Source of the DNA: an uncultured Eubacterium sp.
GTDB taxonomy: Bacteria > Bacillota > Clostridia > Lachnospirales > Lachnospiraceae
Assembly (NCBI GenBank): GCA_947089855.1
Contig: CAMUML010000013.1
Span: forward strand, 1 to 64,000
Direction: 5' to 3'
DNA: 64,000 nt
Shown: positions 51,303 to 61,026 of the stretch, in pieces
Position numbering within the stretch: the first letter of the stretch is position 1
How the letters are laid out: the number at the start of each line of letters is the position of its first letter
Made by a program: the position numbers and the translations under genes
The notes under the pieces: generated by a model
What the model saw: the letters and a program-made list of their open reading frames with translations, nothing else
What the model was told of the DNA's origin: nothing
Database searches by the model: none

Positions 51303-54152
51303 ATGAAAAAACGGATACCAGTCAAAATTGCAGGTGGGATACTGGCTGCCACGTTAGCAATGAACCTGTGCATGGCCATGCCCGTGGGGCAGGTACAGGC
51401 ATCGCAGGCTGTTTCGCAAAGGCAGGCAGCAGCCTATCGGGGCAGCAATATCGAAAACCAGGACTATTCAAGATGGGCAAGCCCAACTGCTTCGTATTTG
51501 TCCGTTTGCCCAGACGGCAGGCTGATGCGGGTACAGAGTGCAAACGCAATCGACGGCATAGCGGTTGAATATTACGATGCTTCGTACAAGCTACAGTCGT
51601 CAAAAATGATTGCCGCAGAACTTCCAATTTTTGGCGGTTTTTATGAGACGGATGCGAATTACTTCCTGCTGACCGGGCAGGAAAACCCGGATCAAAATGC
51701 AGGCAGGGAAGTATACCGTATTACAAAATACGACAAAAACTGGAACCGGATCGGATCCGCAGGGCTGGACAATTGCAATACGACGGTTCCTTTCGATGCA
51801 GGTTCTGCCAGGATGGATGCGTCTGGGAATTACTTATTTGTCCATACCTGCCATAAGATGTACAAATCAGATGACGGGCTAAACCACCAGGCCAATGTAA
51901 CGATACAGCTGGATATCGCGTCGATGCAGATTACGGATTCTTATACGCAGGTAATGAATTCCGATTATGGGTATGTCAGCCATTCGTTTAACCAGTTTAT
52001 AAAGGTGGAAGGGAACCGGCTGGTTACGGTTGACCACGGGGATGCTTATCCAAGGGCGGTTGTCCTGCTAAAATATAATACGGATATTACCACCGGCAAA
52101 TTTACGCCAGGTTACAACAACCCTTGTACGGCTATCAATGCCCTTTCTTTCCAAGGGGCGGTCGGGAATAACACGACTGGGGCTTCGGTCGGCGGGTTTG
52201 AAATATCCGATGCTTCGTATTTGGTGGCCGGAAATTCAATCGGCCAGAATGAAAGCAACCTGTCGAAAAGGACCAGGAACGTATTTGTAGCTGCGGTGGA
52301 TAAAAATTCCGGCGGGGTAGAGGTCAATTGGCTGACCAATTATAATGAAGGGGAGAAAACGGCTTCTACGCCGCATATGGTAAATATTGGCAATGGGCGG
52401 TACCTGGTGCTCTGGTCAAGGGACGGTGCCGTACAGTATACCGCAGTGGACGGAAACGGAAAGCAGGTAGGGCAGGCCTATACAATGGATGGAAACTTAT
52501 CTGACTGTGTTCCGGTTGTCGCAGACGGGAAGCTGGTATGGTACACCTGGGACAATAGCCAGACGGTATTTTATGAGATCTCCCTAAACGACCTGTCTCA
52601 AAATAAGAAAATAAACGCAAACGGGGAGGCTAGCGAAACGCCAAGCACAGGCGGCAGCACTACGCCAGGCGATACTACGCCGGGGACAGGAAGCGGCAGC
52701 ACTACGCCAGGCGGCAGCACGCCGGGGACAGGAAACGGCAGCAGCACACCAGGGACGGGAAGCGGCAGCGCTACGCCAGGCGGCAGCACACCAGGGACAG
52801 GAAGCGGCAGCAGCACGCCAGGGACAGGAAGCGGCAGCACTACGCCAGGCGGCTCTTCCGGGGGTTCTTGGCCTTCTGCCAGGGAATACACGGTCCGCTT
52901 CCAAGCAGAAGGCGGCATAGTGGCAGGCAGCACAGCGGTAAGTACCGATGGCCAGAAATTGCCGTCACTGCCGGATGCATACCGGGATGGATATGATTTC
53001 TGGGGATGGTATACTGCGGATGGCACCAGGGTTACCAGTTCCTACGTATTTACAAACGATACGGTGGTATATGCGCATTGGACCCCGCAGTCGGACAATA
53101 ACTATTTTACGGTAATTAACCTTACGGACACTTCGGCTTTGCTCCAGGTGGACTTGCCGCAGGGGCATGCGGAATGGGGCTATGCATGGGGGACATCCAG
53201 GTATCAGAGGCAGGAATCGGCTGGGGAAGTATCCAGGCTGAATACGGTAGCCGTCCCACTCCAGGGGCTGCAGCCGGATACCTTATACTATTTCAGTGCC
53301 TATTATTGGATGAACGGCGAAAAAGTAGAGCTGCCGGTCCGGACCTTTAAGACAGCCGGGGCAGTTTACAGGGAATATACCGTTACCTTCTATGGAAACG
53401 GCGGCATTCTTTCTGGCGAGAGCGTTATAACTACAGTCGGACAGAAAATCTCCGGCGTACCGTCGGTGTCTAGGAGCGGCTATACGTTTGACGGATGGTT
53501 TACCGATAGGGACGGCGGCGTATTGGTTACTACCGCTACCACATTTACTTCTGATACGGTGGTATATGCAAGATGGACGCCGATACAGCCATCCGGCAGC
53601 GGAGCTACGCCAGGCAGCACCCAGCCGGGTACAGGCACAACGCCAGGCACGGGTACAACGCCAGGCACCAGCACCCAGCCGGGTACGGGCACAACGCCGG
53701 GCACCAGCACCCAGCCGGGTACGGGCACAACGCCGGGCACCAGCACCCAGCCGGGTACGGGCACAACGCCAGGTACCAGCACCCAGCCAGGTACAGGCAG
53801 CGGTACTACGCCGGATACCGGTACTTCCAGCCCTTCCAATACAGGCCGTAAAGTCACGGTAAAGAAGGTCACGGTCAAAAATGTAAAAAGCCCAGCCAAA
53901 GGGAAACTGAAAATCAGCTGGAAGGCTTATCCATCCGGCGACGGGTATCAGGTATCGTATTCCAAATATAAGAAATTCCCGGCGGGCAAAACAGCCGTAA
54001 AGAAAGTTTCTGCATCAAAACAGTCCATTACCTTTTCCGGCCTATCAAAAGGGAAGAACTATTATGTCAGGATACGTGCATATAAAACCGTAGACGGCAA
54101 AAAACAGTTCGGCAAATGGAGCAGCGTAAAGAAAGTTAAGATTAAAAAATAA
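51303..54152 (+). CDS. Secreted surface protein with InlB-type repeats and fibronectin-like domains
   Basis: A 949-aa exported protein. The signal peptide is residues 1-34 (cleavage near VQASQ). About 40-440 is a beta-rich, propeller-like region (VCPDGRLMRVQSAN, RYLVLWSRDGAVQYTAVDG). Then come a Gly/Ser/Thr/Pro linker (about 450-525), an InlB B-repeat (YTVRFQAEGGIVAGSTAV ... YDFWGWYTADGT ... VVYAHW, about 528-600), a fibronectin-like domain (about 600-690), a second InlB B-repeat (about 693-760), and a second Thr/Pro/Gly linker. A C-terminal fibronectin type III domain ends the protein (KLKISWKAYPSGDGYQVSYS, ending KVKIKK). No cell-wall anchor is visible. The domain mix suggests adhesion or polysaccharide binding. 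It has its own promoter. Confidence 0.88.
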   Translation: MKKRIPVKIAGGILAATLAMNLCMAMPVGQVQASQAVSQRQAAAYRGSNIENQDYSRWASPTASYLSVCPDGRLMRVQSANAIDGIAVEYYDASYKLQSSKMIAAELPIFGGFYETDANYFLLTGQENPDQNAGREVYRITKYDKNWNRIGSAGLDNCNTTVPFDAGSARMDASGNYLFVHTCHKMYKSDDGLNHQANVTIQLDIASMQITDSYTQVMNSDYGYVSHSFNQFIKVEGNRLVTVDHGDAYPRAVVLLKYNTDITTGKFTPGYNNPCTAINALSFQGAVGNNTTGASVGGFEISDASYLVAGNSIGQNESNLSKRTRNVFVAAVDKNSGGVEVNWLTNYNEGEKTASTPHMVNIGNGRYLVLWSRDGAVQYTAVDGNGKQVGQAYTMDGNLSDCVPVVADGKLVWYTWDNSQTVFYEISLNDLSQNKKINANGEASETPSTGGSTTPGDTTPGTGSGSTTPGGSTPGTGNGSSTPGTGSGSATPGGSTPGTGSGSSTPGTGSGSTTPGGSSGGSWPSAREYTVRFQAEGGIVAGSTAVSTDGQKLPSLPDAYRDGYDFWGWYTADGTRVTSSYVFTNDTVVYAHWTPQSDNNYFTVINLTDTSALLQVDLPQGHAEWGYAWGTSRYQRQESAGEVSRLNTVAVPLQGLQPDTLYYFSAYYWMNGEKVELPVRTFKTAGAVYREYTVTFYGNGGILSGESVITTVGQKISGVPSVSRSGYTFDGWFTDRDGGVLVTTATTFTSDTVVYARWTPIQPSGSGATPGSTQPGTGTTPGTGTTPGTSTQPGTGTTPGTSTQPGTGTTPGTSTQPGTGTTPGTSTQPGTGSGTTPDTGTSSPSNTGRKVTVKKVTVKNVKSPAKGKLKISWKAYPSGDGYQVSYSKYKKFPAGKTAVKKVSASKQSITFSGLSKGKNYYVRIRAYKTVDGKKQFGKWSSVKKVKIKK
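52647..52860 (+). repeat. Coding tandem repeat, linker 1 of the 949-aa protein
   Basis: Repeats built from GGCAGCACTACGCCAGG-like blocks encode (G/S)STTPG and TGSGS-type units. Variation is mostly synonymous or between Ser, Thr and Asn, so the linker composition is conserved. Confidence 0.8.
53585..53835 (+). repeat. Coding 36-bp tandem repeat, linker 2 of the 949-aa protein
   Basis: Blocks of 36 bp encode the 12-residue unit TPGTSTQPGTGT about four times, with partial units on each side. Near-identity between blocks suggests recent slippage and likely length variation between strains. Confidence 0.85.
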
Positions 54153-54201
54153 ACCTGTGATCAGCCTGCCTGCGCCAGTAAGTGCAGTGCAGGCTGATTT
54201 A

Positions 54202-54267
54202 GCAAACTTTACCAATTAACGCCGGCTCACGGGCGTTTCTGTCAAAAGCTATATGGCAAACTTTACC
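54202..54267. repeat. 12-bp direct repeat upstream of the first YesN-type gene
   Basis: GCAAACTTTACC occurs at 54202-54213 and 54256-54267, 54 bp apart, in the 160-bp spacer before the response regulator. It may be an operator. A stem ATCAGCCTGC/GCAGGCTGAT just upstream (54160-54199) may end the preceding transcript. Confidence 0.4.
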
Positions 54268-54315
54268 GCCCGTGGGTATAAATCCACAGCTATAGGTATA
54301 AGGGGTGTATGATTT

Positions 54316-55908
54316 ATGGCAAAATATAAAGTGTTGCTTGCCGATGATGAATATTGGGCCAGGGAGAAAATCCGGAACATGATCCAATGGGAAAATTATT
54401 CCCTCGAATTTTTGGAACCGGCTAAGGACGGGGAGCAGGTATTGGAAAAACTGGAGCGGTGCAGGCCAGATATTTTAATTACGGATATTAATATGCCGTT
54501 TGTAAATGGGGTGGAGCTGCTTGGGATCCTGCAGGAAAAATATGCGGATATTGTTACCTTTGTCATCAGCGGGTACGATGATTTTGAATATGTAAAAGGG
54601 ACCTTCCTGGCTGGTGCGATCAATTATTTGATCAAGCCGGTAAACAAGTTTGACCTGGTCGATGCGCTGTCCCGGGCACTGGAAATCATCAGTAAGCGGC
54701 AGGCTTCCAAGGAAGCGTTGCTAAAGGCGGCCTCTATGATACAAGACAGCGAATACAGCCAGCTGTTGGAACGGGAAGATACTTGTTTTGCGGCACAGGG
54801 CGCTATTGGGGGCAGCCTGGATTTTTCCAGGCGGCGTATGGTATTTGTGAAGCTCCACCATATGAAAAAACTATCGGAAGCATACCAGTACGACCGCAGC
54901 CTGTTATCCTGGTCGATCAAAAAGCAGATACTTCAAAGCCTGGAATGCAGCAGCCCAATTATATTTAACCATATATACCATGCAAATGAATTTATCGCTG
55001 TAACTAAGATGGAGGGGCAGGCGTTAAGCCGCAGTGCAGCGCGTATCCTGCGGGATATGGAAGCGCTTTCGAAAGGCCCAGTTACGGTTGTGGTAAGCGA
55101 GGGTTCCAGTGTGGTCAATACGATTTACAAAGGCTATATCCAGGCTGCTACGGCATGGATGGCCCGGCCTTTTAGCAGGGCCAGCGTCCTGCTTTCCTGT
55201 GGGCAGGAAAAGGTAAAACAGGCCCAGGCAAAACCGTTTGGCTGTTTTGAGGGGGCCAGCTGGAAAGAACTGGAGAAGCTTTTGGCGGAACGCAAAAAAG
55301 ATGCTGTGAAAAAGCTGGCGTTTGGTGGGCTGGGGTTTTTGGACGGCAGCGTGCGCGAATGGGAATATCTGCAGGTGAAGCAGGCTGTCCGCCATCTGGT
55401 GTCGGTTGCGGTGGATACCTGTACCCCGTACCGGGCAGCGGAAGCGTTGATAGCAGCAGAAACACTGGCCGAATTTGTAGACAAAGCGTTGGAAACGCTG
55501 GATGTGGCACTGGTATGGGAACGGATGGAAGAATTTTTGGATGAGATTATGTATGGGGAACCGGAAGGGGACGAAGGCTCCATCAAGGATATTGTAAAAA
55601 AGGCAGCGAAATATGTGGATGAAAATTACTTTGAAGAACTGACCTTGTCCGCCCTTTCCAAACGCTTCCATGTCGGGCACTCTTATTTTTCACGGATGTT
55701 CCGTAAAGAAATGGGGGAAACCCTGATGTCTTATATTTCAAAAGTCCGGGTGGAAAAGGCCAAGGCATTGATCCGCCAAGGCATGGGCAATTTGACGGAA
55801 GTTGCCTTTTTGGTAGGGTATAGCGACTATACTTATTTTAGCAGGGTATTCCGCAAAGTGGCCGGGGTAAGCCCAAGCGACTACCGTGCACAGGTATCCT
55901 CCCCGTAA
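54316..55908 (+). CDS. YesN-type response regulator with AraC DNA-binding domain (first copy)
   Basis: A 530-aa regulator. The receiver domain (about 1-120) has DDEYWARE, phospho-acceptor D57 in DILITDINMPFVNG and the Lys in YLIKPV. The middle (about 130-420) is unassigned. The C-terminal AraC/XylS domain (about 428-528) has both helix-turn-helices: LTLSALSKRFHVGHSYFSRM and LTEVAFLVGYSDYTYFSRVF. No kinase gene is adjacent; the YesM-type kinase at 59382 is the only candidate in the window. It lies directly upstream of araA in the same direction, so pentose genes are likely targets. Confidence 0.93.
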   Translation: MAKYKVLLADDEYWAREKIRNMIQWENYSLEFLEPAKDGEQVLEKLERCRPDILITDINMPFVNGVELLGILQEKYADIVTFVISGYDDFEYVKGTFLAGAINYLIKPVNKFDLVDALSRALEIISKRQASKEALLKAASMIQDSEYSQLLEREDTCFAAQGAIGGSLDFSRRRMVFVKLHHMKKLSEAYQYDRSLLSWSIKKQILQSLECSSPIIFNHIYHANEFIAVTKMEGQALSRSAARILRDMEALSKGPVTVVVSEGSSVVNTIYKGYIQAATAWMARPFSRASVLLSCGQEKVKQAQAKPFGCFEGASWKELEKLLAERKKDAVKKLAFGGLGFLDGSVREWEYLQVKQAVRHLVSVAVDTCTPYRAAEALIAAETLAEFVDKALETLDVALVWERMEEFLDEIMYGEPEGDEGSIKDIVKKAAKYVDENYFEELTLSALSKRFHVGHSYFSRMFRKEMGETLMSYISKVRVEKAKALIRQGMGNLTEVAFLVGYSDYTYFSRVFRKVAGVSPSDYRAQVSSP

Positions 55909-55983
55909 GAAGGTATACTGTAAATTTAACTGGTTTGCAATATAAATAAGGAAGGCAAAATAAGCCAACTGTTTGTTCAATTT

Positions 55984-56017
55984 TGTCCTAACACGAAGCA
56001 GCGGCAACCCTTATAAT
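55984..56017 (+). promoter_or_regulatory. Possible activator-dependent promoter of araA
   Basis: A perfect TATAAT (56012-56017) lies 86 bp before the araA ATG, but the -35 region is poor (TTGTCC is too far away, TAACAC at normal spacing). Weak -35 boxes are typical of promoters needing an AraC-type activator. Confidence 0.4.
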
Positions 56018-56102
56018 GAAGGAAATATGGCTGCCCCAGGGGAAAGCCAGCAAACAGAAGGCCCGATTACTTATCAATAAACCAGTCAAGGGAGGAAAAA
56101 AC

Positions 56103-57608
56103 ATGATCCAGACAAAAAAAGCATACCAAGTATGGTTCTGCACCGGTTCACAAGATTTATACGGGGAAGAATGCCTAAAAAATGTAGCTGCCCATTCCCG
56201 TATTATGGTAGAAGCATTCAACAAAAGCGGCAGGCTTCCATTTGAGGTAGTATGGAAGCCGACAATGCTTACCAATGCCATGATACGCGAAACCTTTAAC
56301 CAGGCCAACCAGGATGCCTCCTGTGTCGGCGTCATTACCTGGATGCATACCTTTTCCCCGGCCAAAAGCTGGATTTTAGGGCTGCAGGAATACCAAAAGC
56401 CGTTATGCCACCTGCATACCCAGTTTAACCGGGAAATACCTTACGATACCATTGATATGGATTTTATGAATGAGAACCAGTCTGCACACGGCGGCAGGGA
56501 ATATGGCCATATCGTAAGCCGGATGGGGATAGAGAGGAAAGTAATTGTAGGGTATTGGGAAGATGCGGCTGTACAAGAGCAGCTGGCATCGTGGATGCGG
56601 ACAGCGGCAGGTGTTATGGAGTCTTCGCATATCCGTGTAATGCGTGTAGCGGACAATATGCGTAATGTAGCGGTTACAGAGGGCGATAAAGTGGAAGCGC
56701 AGATCCAGTTTGGGTGGGAAGTAGATGCTTATCCAGTCAATGAAATTGTAGAAGCAGTCGATGCCGTAGCGCAGGCCGATATAGACACGTTGGTAGAAGA
56801 ATACTACAGCAAGTATGAAATCGTTGCCGAAGGCAGGGATCCACAGGAGTTCCGCCGCCATGTAGCAGTACAGGCACAGATCGAGCTTGGCTTTGAACGG
56901 TTTTTGGATGAAAAAGGATACCAGGCGATTGTAACCCATTTTGGCGACCTGGGCGGTTTAAAGCAGCTTCCGGGCCTTGCAATCCAAAGGCTGATGGAAA
57001 AAGGCTATGGGTTTGGCGCAGAAGGCGACTGGAAGACCGCGGCGATGGTACGCTTGATGAAGATTATGGCTGCCGGCAGCAAAGATGCAAAAGGGACGAC
57101 ATTTTTTGAAGATTATACTTATAACCTGGTAAAAGGGCATGAAGGCATTTTACAGGCGCATATGCTGGAAGTATGCCCTTCGATTGCAGATGGAAAGATT
57201 GCCATAAAAGAATGCCCGCTTACTATGGGGGATAGGGAAGACCCGGCTAGGCTGGTTTTTGAGGCAAAAGAAGGGCATGGCACAGCGGTGTCCCTCATTG
57301 ACCTAGGGGAACGGTTCCGGCTGATTATTAATGAGGTGGATGTGAAAAAAGCAGAAAAGCCTATGCCGCACCTGCCGGTAGCCAATGCATTCTGGACGCC
57401 GCAGCCTTCCCTGGAAGTAGGCGCAGCTGCGTGGATTTATGCCGGAGGGGCGCACCATACAGCGTTTTCCTACGACCTGAGCGCGGAACAGATGGGCGAC
57501 TGGGCTGCATATATGGGCATTGAAGCGGTTTATATTGATAAGGATACGAACATACGCCAGTTCCGGAATGAATTAAGATGGAACGAAGCATACTATAAAT
57601 TCCATTAA
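56103..57608 (+). CDS. araA: L-arabinose isomerase
   Basis: Converts L-arabinose to L-ribulose in the cytoplasm, a manganese-dependent step. The 501-aa protein has the AraA N-terminus (YQVWFCTGSQDLYGEE), VGVITWMHTFSPAKSWILGL, LHTQFNREIPYDTIDMDFMN, GYGFGAEGDWKTAAMVRLMK with a catalytic Glu, FFEDYTYNLVKGHEGILQAH with further Glu/His ligands, and GGAHHTAFSYDLSAEQ. I start at ATG 56103 (GGGAGG site, correct N-terminus); the frame extends upstream to 56016 across the TATAAT. araB and araD are not in the window. Confidence 0.96.
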   Translation: MIQTKKAYQVWFCTGSQDLYGEECLKNVAAHSRIMVEAFNKSGRLPFEVVWKPTMLTNAMIRETFNQANQDASCVGVITWMHTFSPAKSWILGLQEYQKPLCHLHTQFNREIPYDTIDMDFMNENQSAHGGREYGHIVSRMGIERKVIVGYWEDAAVQEQLASWMRTAAGVMESSHIRVMRVADNMRNVAVTEGDKVEAQIQFGWEVDAYPVNEIVEAVDAVAQADIDTLVEEYYSKYEIVAEGRDPQEFRRHVAVQAQIELGFERFLDEKGYQAIVTHFGDLGGLKQLPGLAIQRLMEKGYGFGAEGDWKTAAMVRLMKIMAAGSKDAKGTTFFEDYTYNLVKGHEGILQAHMLEVCPSIADGKIAIKECPLTMGDREDPARLVFEAKEGHGTAVSLIDLGERFRLIINEVDVKKAEKPMPHLPVANAFWTPQPSLEVGAAAWIYAGGAHHTAFSYDLSAEQMGDWAAYMGIEAVYIDKDTNIRQFRNELRWNEAYYKFH

Positions 57609-57731
57609 CTTTGTGCATTTTGCTGATACGTTGCGGGCGTGTTTGAAAATTGCTTTCCGTAAGGTTGTGTACCGGTTGCGGGGTGCGTTTTCAGGCACGC
57701 CCAAAAACATTTCACTGGAAGGCGGGGATAG

Positions 57732-59348
57732 ATGGTGCTGAAAGTATTTTTAGTAGAAGATGAAATCATTATGCGGGAAGGCATCCGGAAAAATATAGAC
57801 TGGAAAAAGGAAGGTTTTGAGTTTGTAGGGGAAGCCAGCGACGGGGAATTGGCTTATTCGTTAATCCAGAAAGTAAAACCGGATATATTAATAACCGATA
57901 TCCGTATGCCATTTATGGACGGCCTGGAGCTGGGGCGGCTGGTCAAACAGGAATTGCCGGAAGTTAAGATTATTATATTAAGCGGATACGATGAATTTGA
58001 ATATGCCAGGGAAGGGATTGAGATCGGAATCACAAAATACCTGCTCAAACCGATTGCTGCAGCCAGCTTATTAGAAGAAGTCAAACAAGTAGCCAAAGAG
58101 ATTCAAAAAGAGCGGGCCTCCCAGCAGTCCTTTGAACAGGAACGGCGGGAGCATGCCCAGCTTATGCGCCAGAAATTTTTCCGCAGGCTGGTCCTTGGGC
58201 ACAATACAGCCTCTGAGATCTTAAAAGAAGGCCGGGAAATTGGCATGGAACTGGCAGCTGACCGGTATAATATCCTGCTGTTCCAGATTTTTGCAGAAGA
58301 AGGGGCAAGTGCCAATACCGGGCAGCGCAGCCTTGCGGCCCGTGATATGGAGCGGCTGGCGGAACATACCACGCAAGTGCTGATGGTTGAGCTTGGGATT
58401 GAAGGCTGGGCATTTATCTTAAAAGAAACCGGGGAGCAGCCGTTGGAAGCGGTTTTACAGGATTTTTCCGACGGGCTGCGTGCTGTGATGCGGCAGTATC
58501 CAGATATTGAATATTTTGGCGGGGCAGGCCGGCCAGTAAGCAGGCTGAGTGGGTTAAACCAGTGTTTTGAACAGGCTAGCCATGCATTTGCCTACCGTTA
58601 TCTGGAAAAACGCAACCAGATCGTAAGCAGCGGCGGGCTGGAAAAGCCATGCGCCCCAAAAGAGGCGGATATGGAGCTGGAGCTTGGGGCACTGGAAGTA
58701 AAAAAGCTGGACCGCAAGATCACAGAGCGGTTTTTAAAGACGGGGCGAAAGAGCCAGGCACAGCAGTTTGTCGAGGAGTATTTTCAAAGCTTTGGTACGC
58801 AGGCGGCGCAGTCGTTCCTGTTTCGCCAGTATGTCGTTATGGATATGTATTTTGCAGCCAGGGCGCTGTTGGAAGAGCTTGGCTATGAACCGGATATTCT
58901 GCAGAAACGCTGTGGGGACTTTCAGAAAATGGGGGCGGTCTTTACAACAGAAGCCTCAGGCAAAGCGTATTTAACGAACGTGCTGGAAACTGCGCTGGAC
59001 TTAAGGGATTCCATATCCGGTAAAAAATACCGTTCCATGCTGGCGGATGCAAAAAGCTATATCTGCCAGCATTTTGACGATGAAAATATCTCTTTAAATT
59101 CCGTAGCTGCCTATGTGAATATCAGCCCAAACCATTTCAGCCGGATCTTCAGCCAGGAAATGGGCCAGACCTTTGTAGAATATCTGACGTCGGTGCGGAT
59201 GGAAAAAGCAAAGGAACTGCTGCGTACCTCTTCCATGAAAACTGCGGAAATTGCATTTGCCGTCGGTTATAAAGACCCGCATTATTTCAGCAACCTGTTT
59301 AAAAAAACACAGGAATGCACACCAAAGGAGTTCCGCAGCCAGTCTTAG
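57732..59348 (+). CDS. YesN-type response regulator with AraC DNA-binding domain (second copy)
   Basis: A 538-aa regulator: receiver domain with EDEIIMREG, phospho-acceptor D56 in DILITDIRMPFMDG and Lys in YLLKPI; an unassigned middle; and a C-terminal AraC domain (about 435-538) with ISLNSVAAYVNISPNHFSRI and KTAEIAFAVGYKDPHYFSNL. Two frames downstream it is followed by a YesM-type kinase (34 bp), the usual partner arrangement. It starts at ATG 57732 behind GGAAGGCGGGG. It likely activates the sugar importer at 61027-64000 and perhaps araA. Confidence 0.94.
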   Translation: MVLKVFLVEDEIIMREGIRKNIDWKKEGFEFVGEASDGELAYSLIQKVKPDILITDIRMPFMDGLELGRLVKQELPEVKIIILSGYDEFEYAREGIEIGITKYLLKPIAAASLLEEVKQVAKEIQKERASQQSFEQERREHAQLMRQKFFRRLVLGHNTASEILKEGREIGMELAADRYNILLFQIFAEEGASANTGQRSLAARDMERLAEHTTQVLMVELGIEGWAFILKETGEQPLEAVLQDFSDGLRAVMRQYPDIEYFGGAGRPVSRLSGLNQCFEQASHAFAYRYLEKRNQIVSSGGLEKPCAPKEADMELELGALEVKKLDRKITERFLKTGRKSQAQQFVEEYFQSFGTQAAQSFLFRQYVVMDMYFAARALLEELGYEPDILQKRCGDFQKMGAVFTTEASGKAYLTNVLETALDLRDSISGKKYRSMLADAKSYICQHFDDENISLNSVAAYVNISPNHFSRIFSQEMGQTFVEYLTSVRMEKAKELLRTSSMKTAEIAFAVGYKDPHYFSNLFKKTQECTPKEFRSQS

Positions 59349-59381
59349 GGCATATATAACTATGGAAAGGTATGGACAAGT

Positions 59382-60824
59382 ATGAGGAAAAAAAGTTCAC
59401 CCTTGCAAAAACGCCTGTATATGCTGGAACTTGTGTGCCTGGCACCGCTGACGGCAATGATTTTGTATTTGCTATACACCGTCCATAATTTTTCGGTATG
59501 GTATAATGCCATTGTGGAAAACATTACAAAAATAAGCGATTATAGCATTGACTTTAAAGAAGATATGGACTATACGATGTATATTATTGTTGCCAATATG
59601 GAACGCGCCGCAGAATTAGTGGATACGGAACAGCCGCATATTATGATCAGCCAGGCCAGGGGGGATTTCCAGGCGCTTTACGATGATTCGCAGTCAGAAT
59701 ATGCCAGGAGCCAGGTGGGCAATATTTTAAAAAGCCTGAATACACTGGAAAACTGTGTGGAAGAGATCGAGGCGGATGCGTTGGTCAGCGGTTCTTATGA
59801 TACCAATATGGAACGGCTGGATATGAATATCCGTGTCCTGACGGAGTTGATCCAGGAGCAGATCCAGGCATATATCAAATATGAAACCGACCGCCTGGAA
59901 ACACTGCGCAAAGGCATCCGTTCCGATGTTTCGGCCGCGATCCGGACAAGTATTTTTGTATTTGCAGGCATTTTGTTTGGGGCGGTTTTTATTAGCCGCA
60001 AGATCGTAGCCGGCATTACAGAACCGATACACAGGCTTTGTGAAGCGACCAAGCAGGCAGCCAGCGGGGATTTTGCAGTCCGGGCGCAGGAAGGCAGCGA
60101 CGATGAGTTGACCGTATTAAATACCAGTTTTAACCGGATGGTAGAAAAAATCGGCAACCTGGTCGACAGCATCCGGATGGAACAGCGGAATTTACGGCAG
60201 GCAGAGCTAAAACTTCTGCAGGCGCAGATTAACCCGCATTTTTTATATAATACCCTAGACAGTATTATCTGGCTGGCGGAAGCTGGCGAAAAGGGTCAGG
60301 TAGTGAAAATGGTGTCTGCCCTTTCCAGCTTTTTCCGTGCGGCATTGAGCAGGGGGCGGGATTATATTACACTGGAAGAAGAGGAAATCCATGTAAAAAG
60401 CTACCTGCAGATCCAGCAGCTGCGTTACCGTGATATTTTGGAGTATGAGGTCGCTATCCCGCAGGAATTGCTGGGGTATCAGGTTTTAAAATTGACCTTG
60501 CAGCCATTGGTAGAAAACGCCTTGTACCACGGCATTAAAAATAAGCGCGGCATTGGGCATATTATCGTTTCTGGAAAAGAGGAAGATGGGAAGATGGTGC
60601 TGTGTGTACAAGACGACGGCATTGGGATAGAATCGGGCCACCTGGCGCATCTGCAGTCTGTGATAAACGGGGAACTGGACGAGGGGGAAACCTCTTCCGG
60701 GTTTGGGCTGTTTAATGTAAACCAGAGGCTGCGGTTAAATTATGGGCCAGATTACGGACTTACTATTGAGAGTGAATATGGTGCATGGACGAAAGCAGCC
60801 GTAACCGTGCCAATCATAAAATAG
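59382..60824 (+). CDS. YesM-type sensor histidine kinase
   Basis: A 480-aa membrane kinase of the HPK7/YesM class. Membrane helices lie near 14-36 and 195-216 and flank an outside sensor region of about 155 residues. A HAMP segment (about 215-270) follows, then the phosphorylation motif QAQINPHFLYNTLDSIIWLA with H286, and an ATPase domain with QPLVENALYHGI, a G1 box in VQDDGIGIE and GFGLFNVNQRL. The outside domain is helical, as in kinases that read a binding protein such as the next gene's product. It forms a pair with the regulator just upstream. Confidence 0.95.
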   Translation: MRKKSSPLQKRLYMLELVCLAPLTAMILYLLYTVHNFSVWYNAIVENITKISDYSIDFKEDMDYTMYIIVANMERAAELVDTEQPHIMISQARGDFQALYDDSQSEYARSQVGNILKSLNTLENCVEEIEADALVSGSYDTNMERLDMNIRVLTELIQEQIQAYIKYETDRLETLRKGIRSDVSAAIRTSIFVFAGILFGAVFISRKIVAGITEPIHRLCEATKQAASGDFAVRAQEGSDDELTVLNTSFNRMVEKIGNLVDSIRMEQRNLRQAELKLLQAQINPHFLYNTLDSIIWLAEAGEKGQVVKMVSALSSFFRAALSRGRDYITLEEEEIHVKSYLQIQQLRYRDILEYEVAIPQELLGYQVLKLTLQPLVENALYHGIKNKRGIGHIIVSGKEEDGKMVLCVQDDGIGIESGHLAHLQSVINGELDEGETSSGFGLFNVNQRLRLNYGPDYGLTIESEYGAWTKAAVTVPIIK

Positions 60825-60853
60825 TCCCCTTTTTTCACAAATAATTCTATATT

Positions 60854-60903
60854 TGTTCATAAAATGTTCAATATATGGACAAAAATTGGTAAATAATTAT
60901 ACT
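60854..60903 (+). promoter_or_regulatory. Possible activator site and promoter of the sugar importer
   Basis: TGTTCA occurs at 60854-60859 and 60865-60870, eleven bases apart (one helical turn), the spacing often used by AraC-type proteins. A TATACT -10 (60898-60903) lies downstream without a good -35. It is the most plausible target for the adjacent regulator. Confidence 0.4.
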
Positions 60904-61026
60904 TTATTGCAAAGGCAGCCTGTAGAAATAAAGTGCCGGTTCCCGTAAAATACCCTTATCAGAAGAAAGTACAGACGCTCGATATAGCATAAGCGCCAGT
61001 ACGAAACGTAAGGGAGGAATTAGGCA

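Noticed and set aside
53480..53899. Minus-strand frame of repeated VPGWVLVPGV units
   Set aside because: Antisense reading of the coding 36-bp repeat in the 949-aa surface protein.
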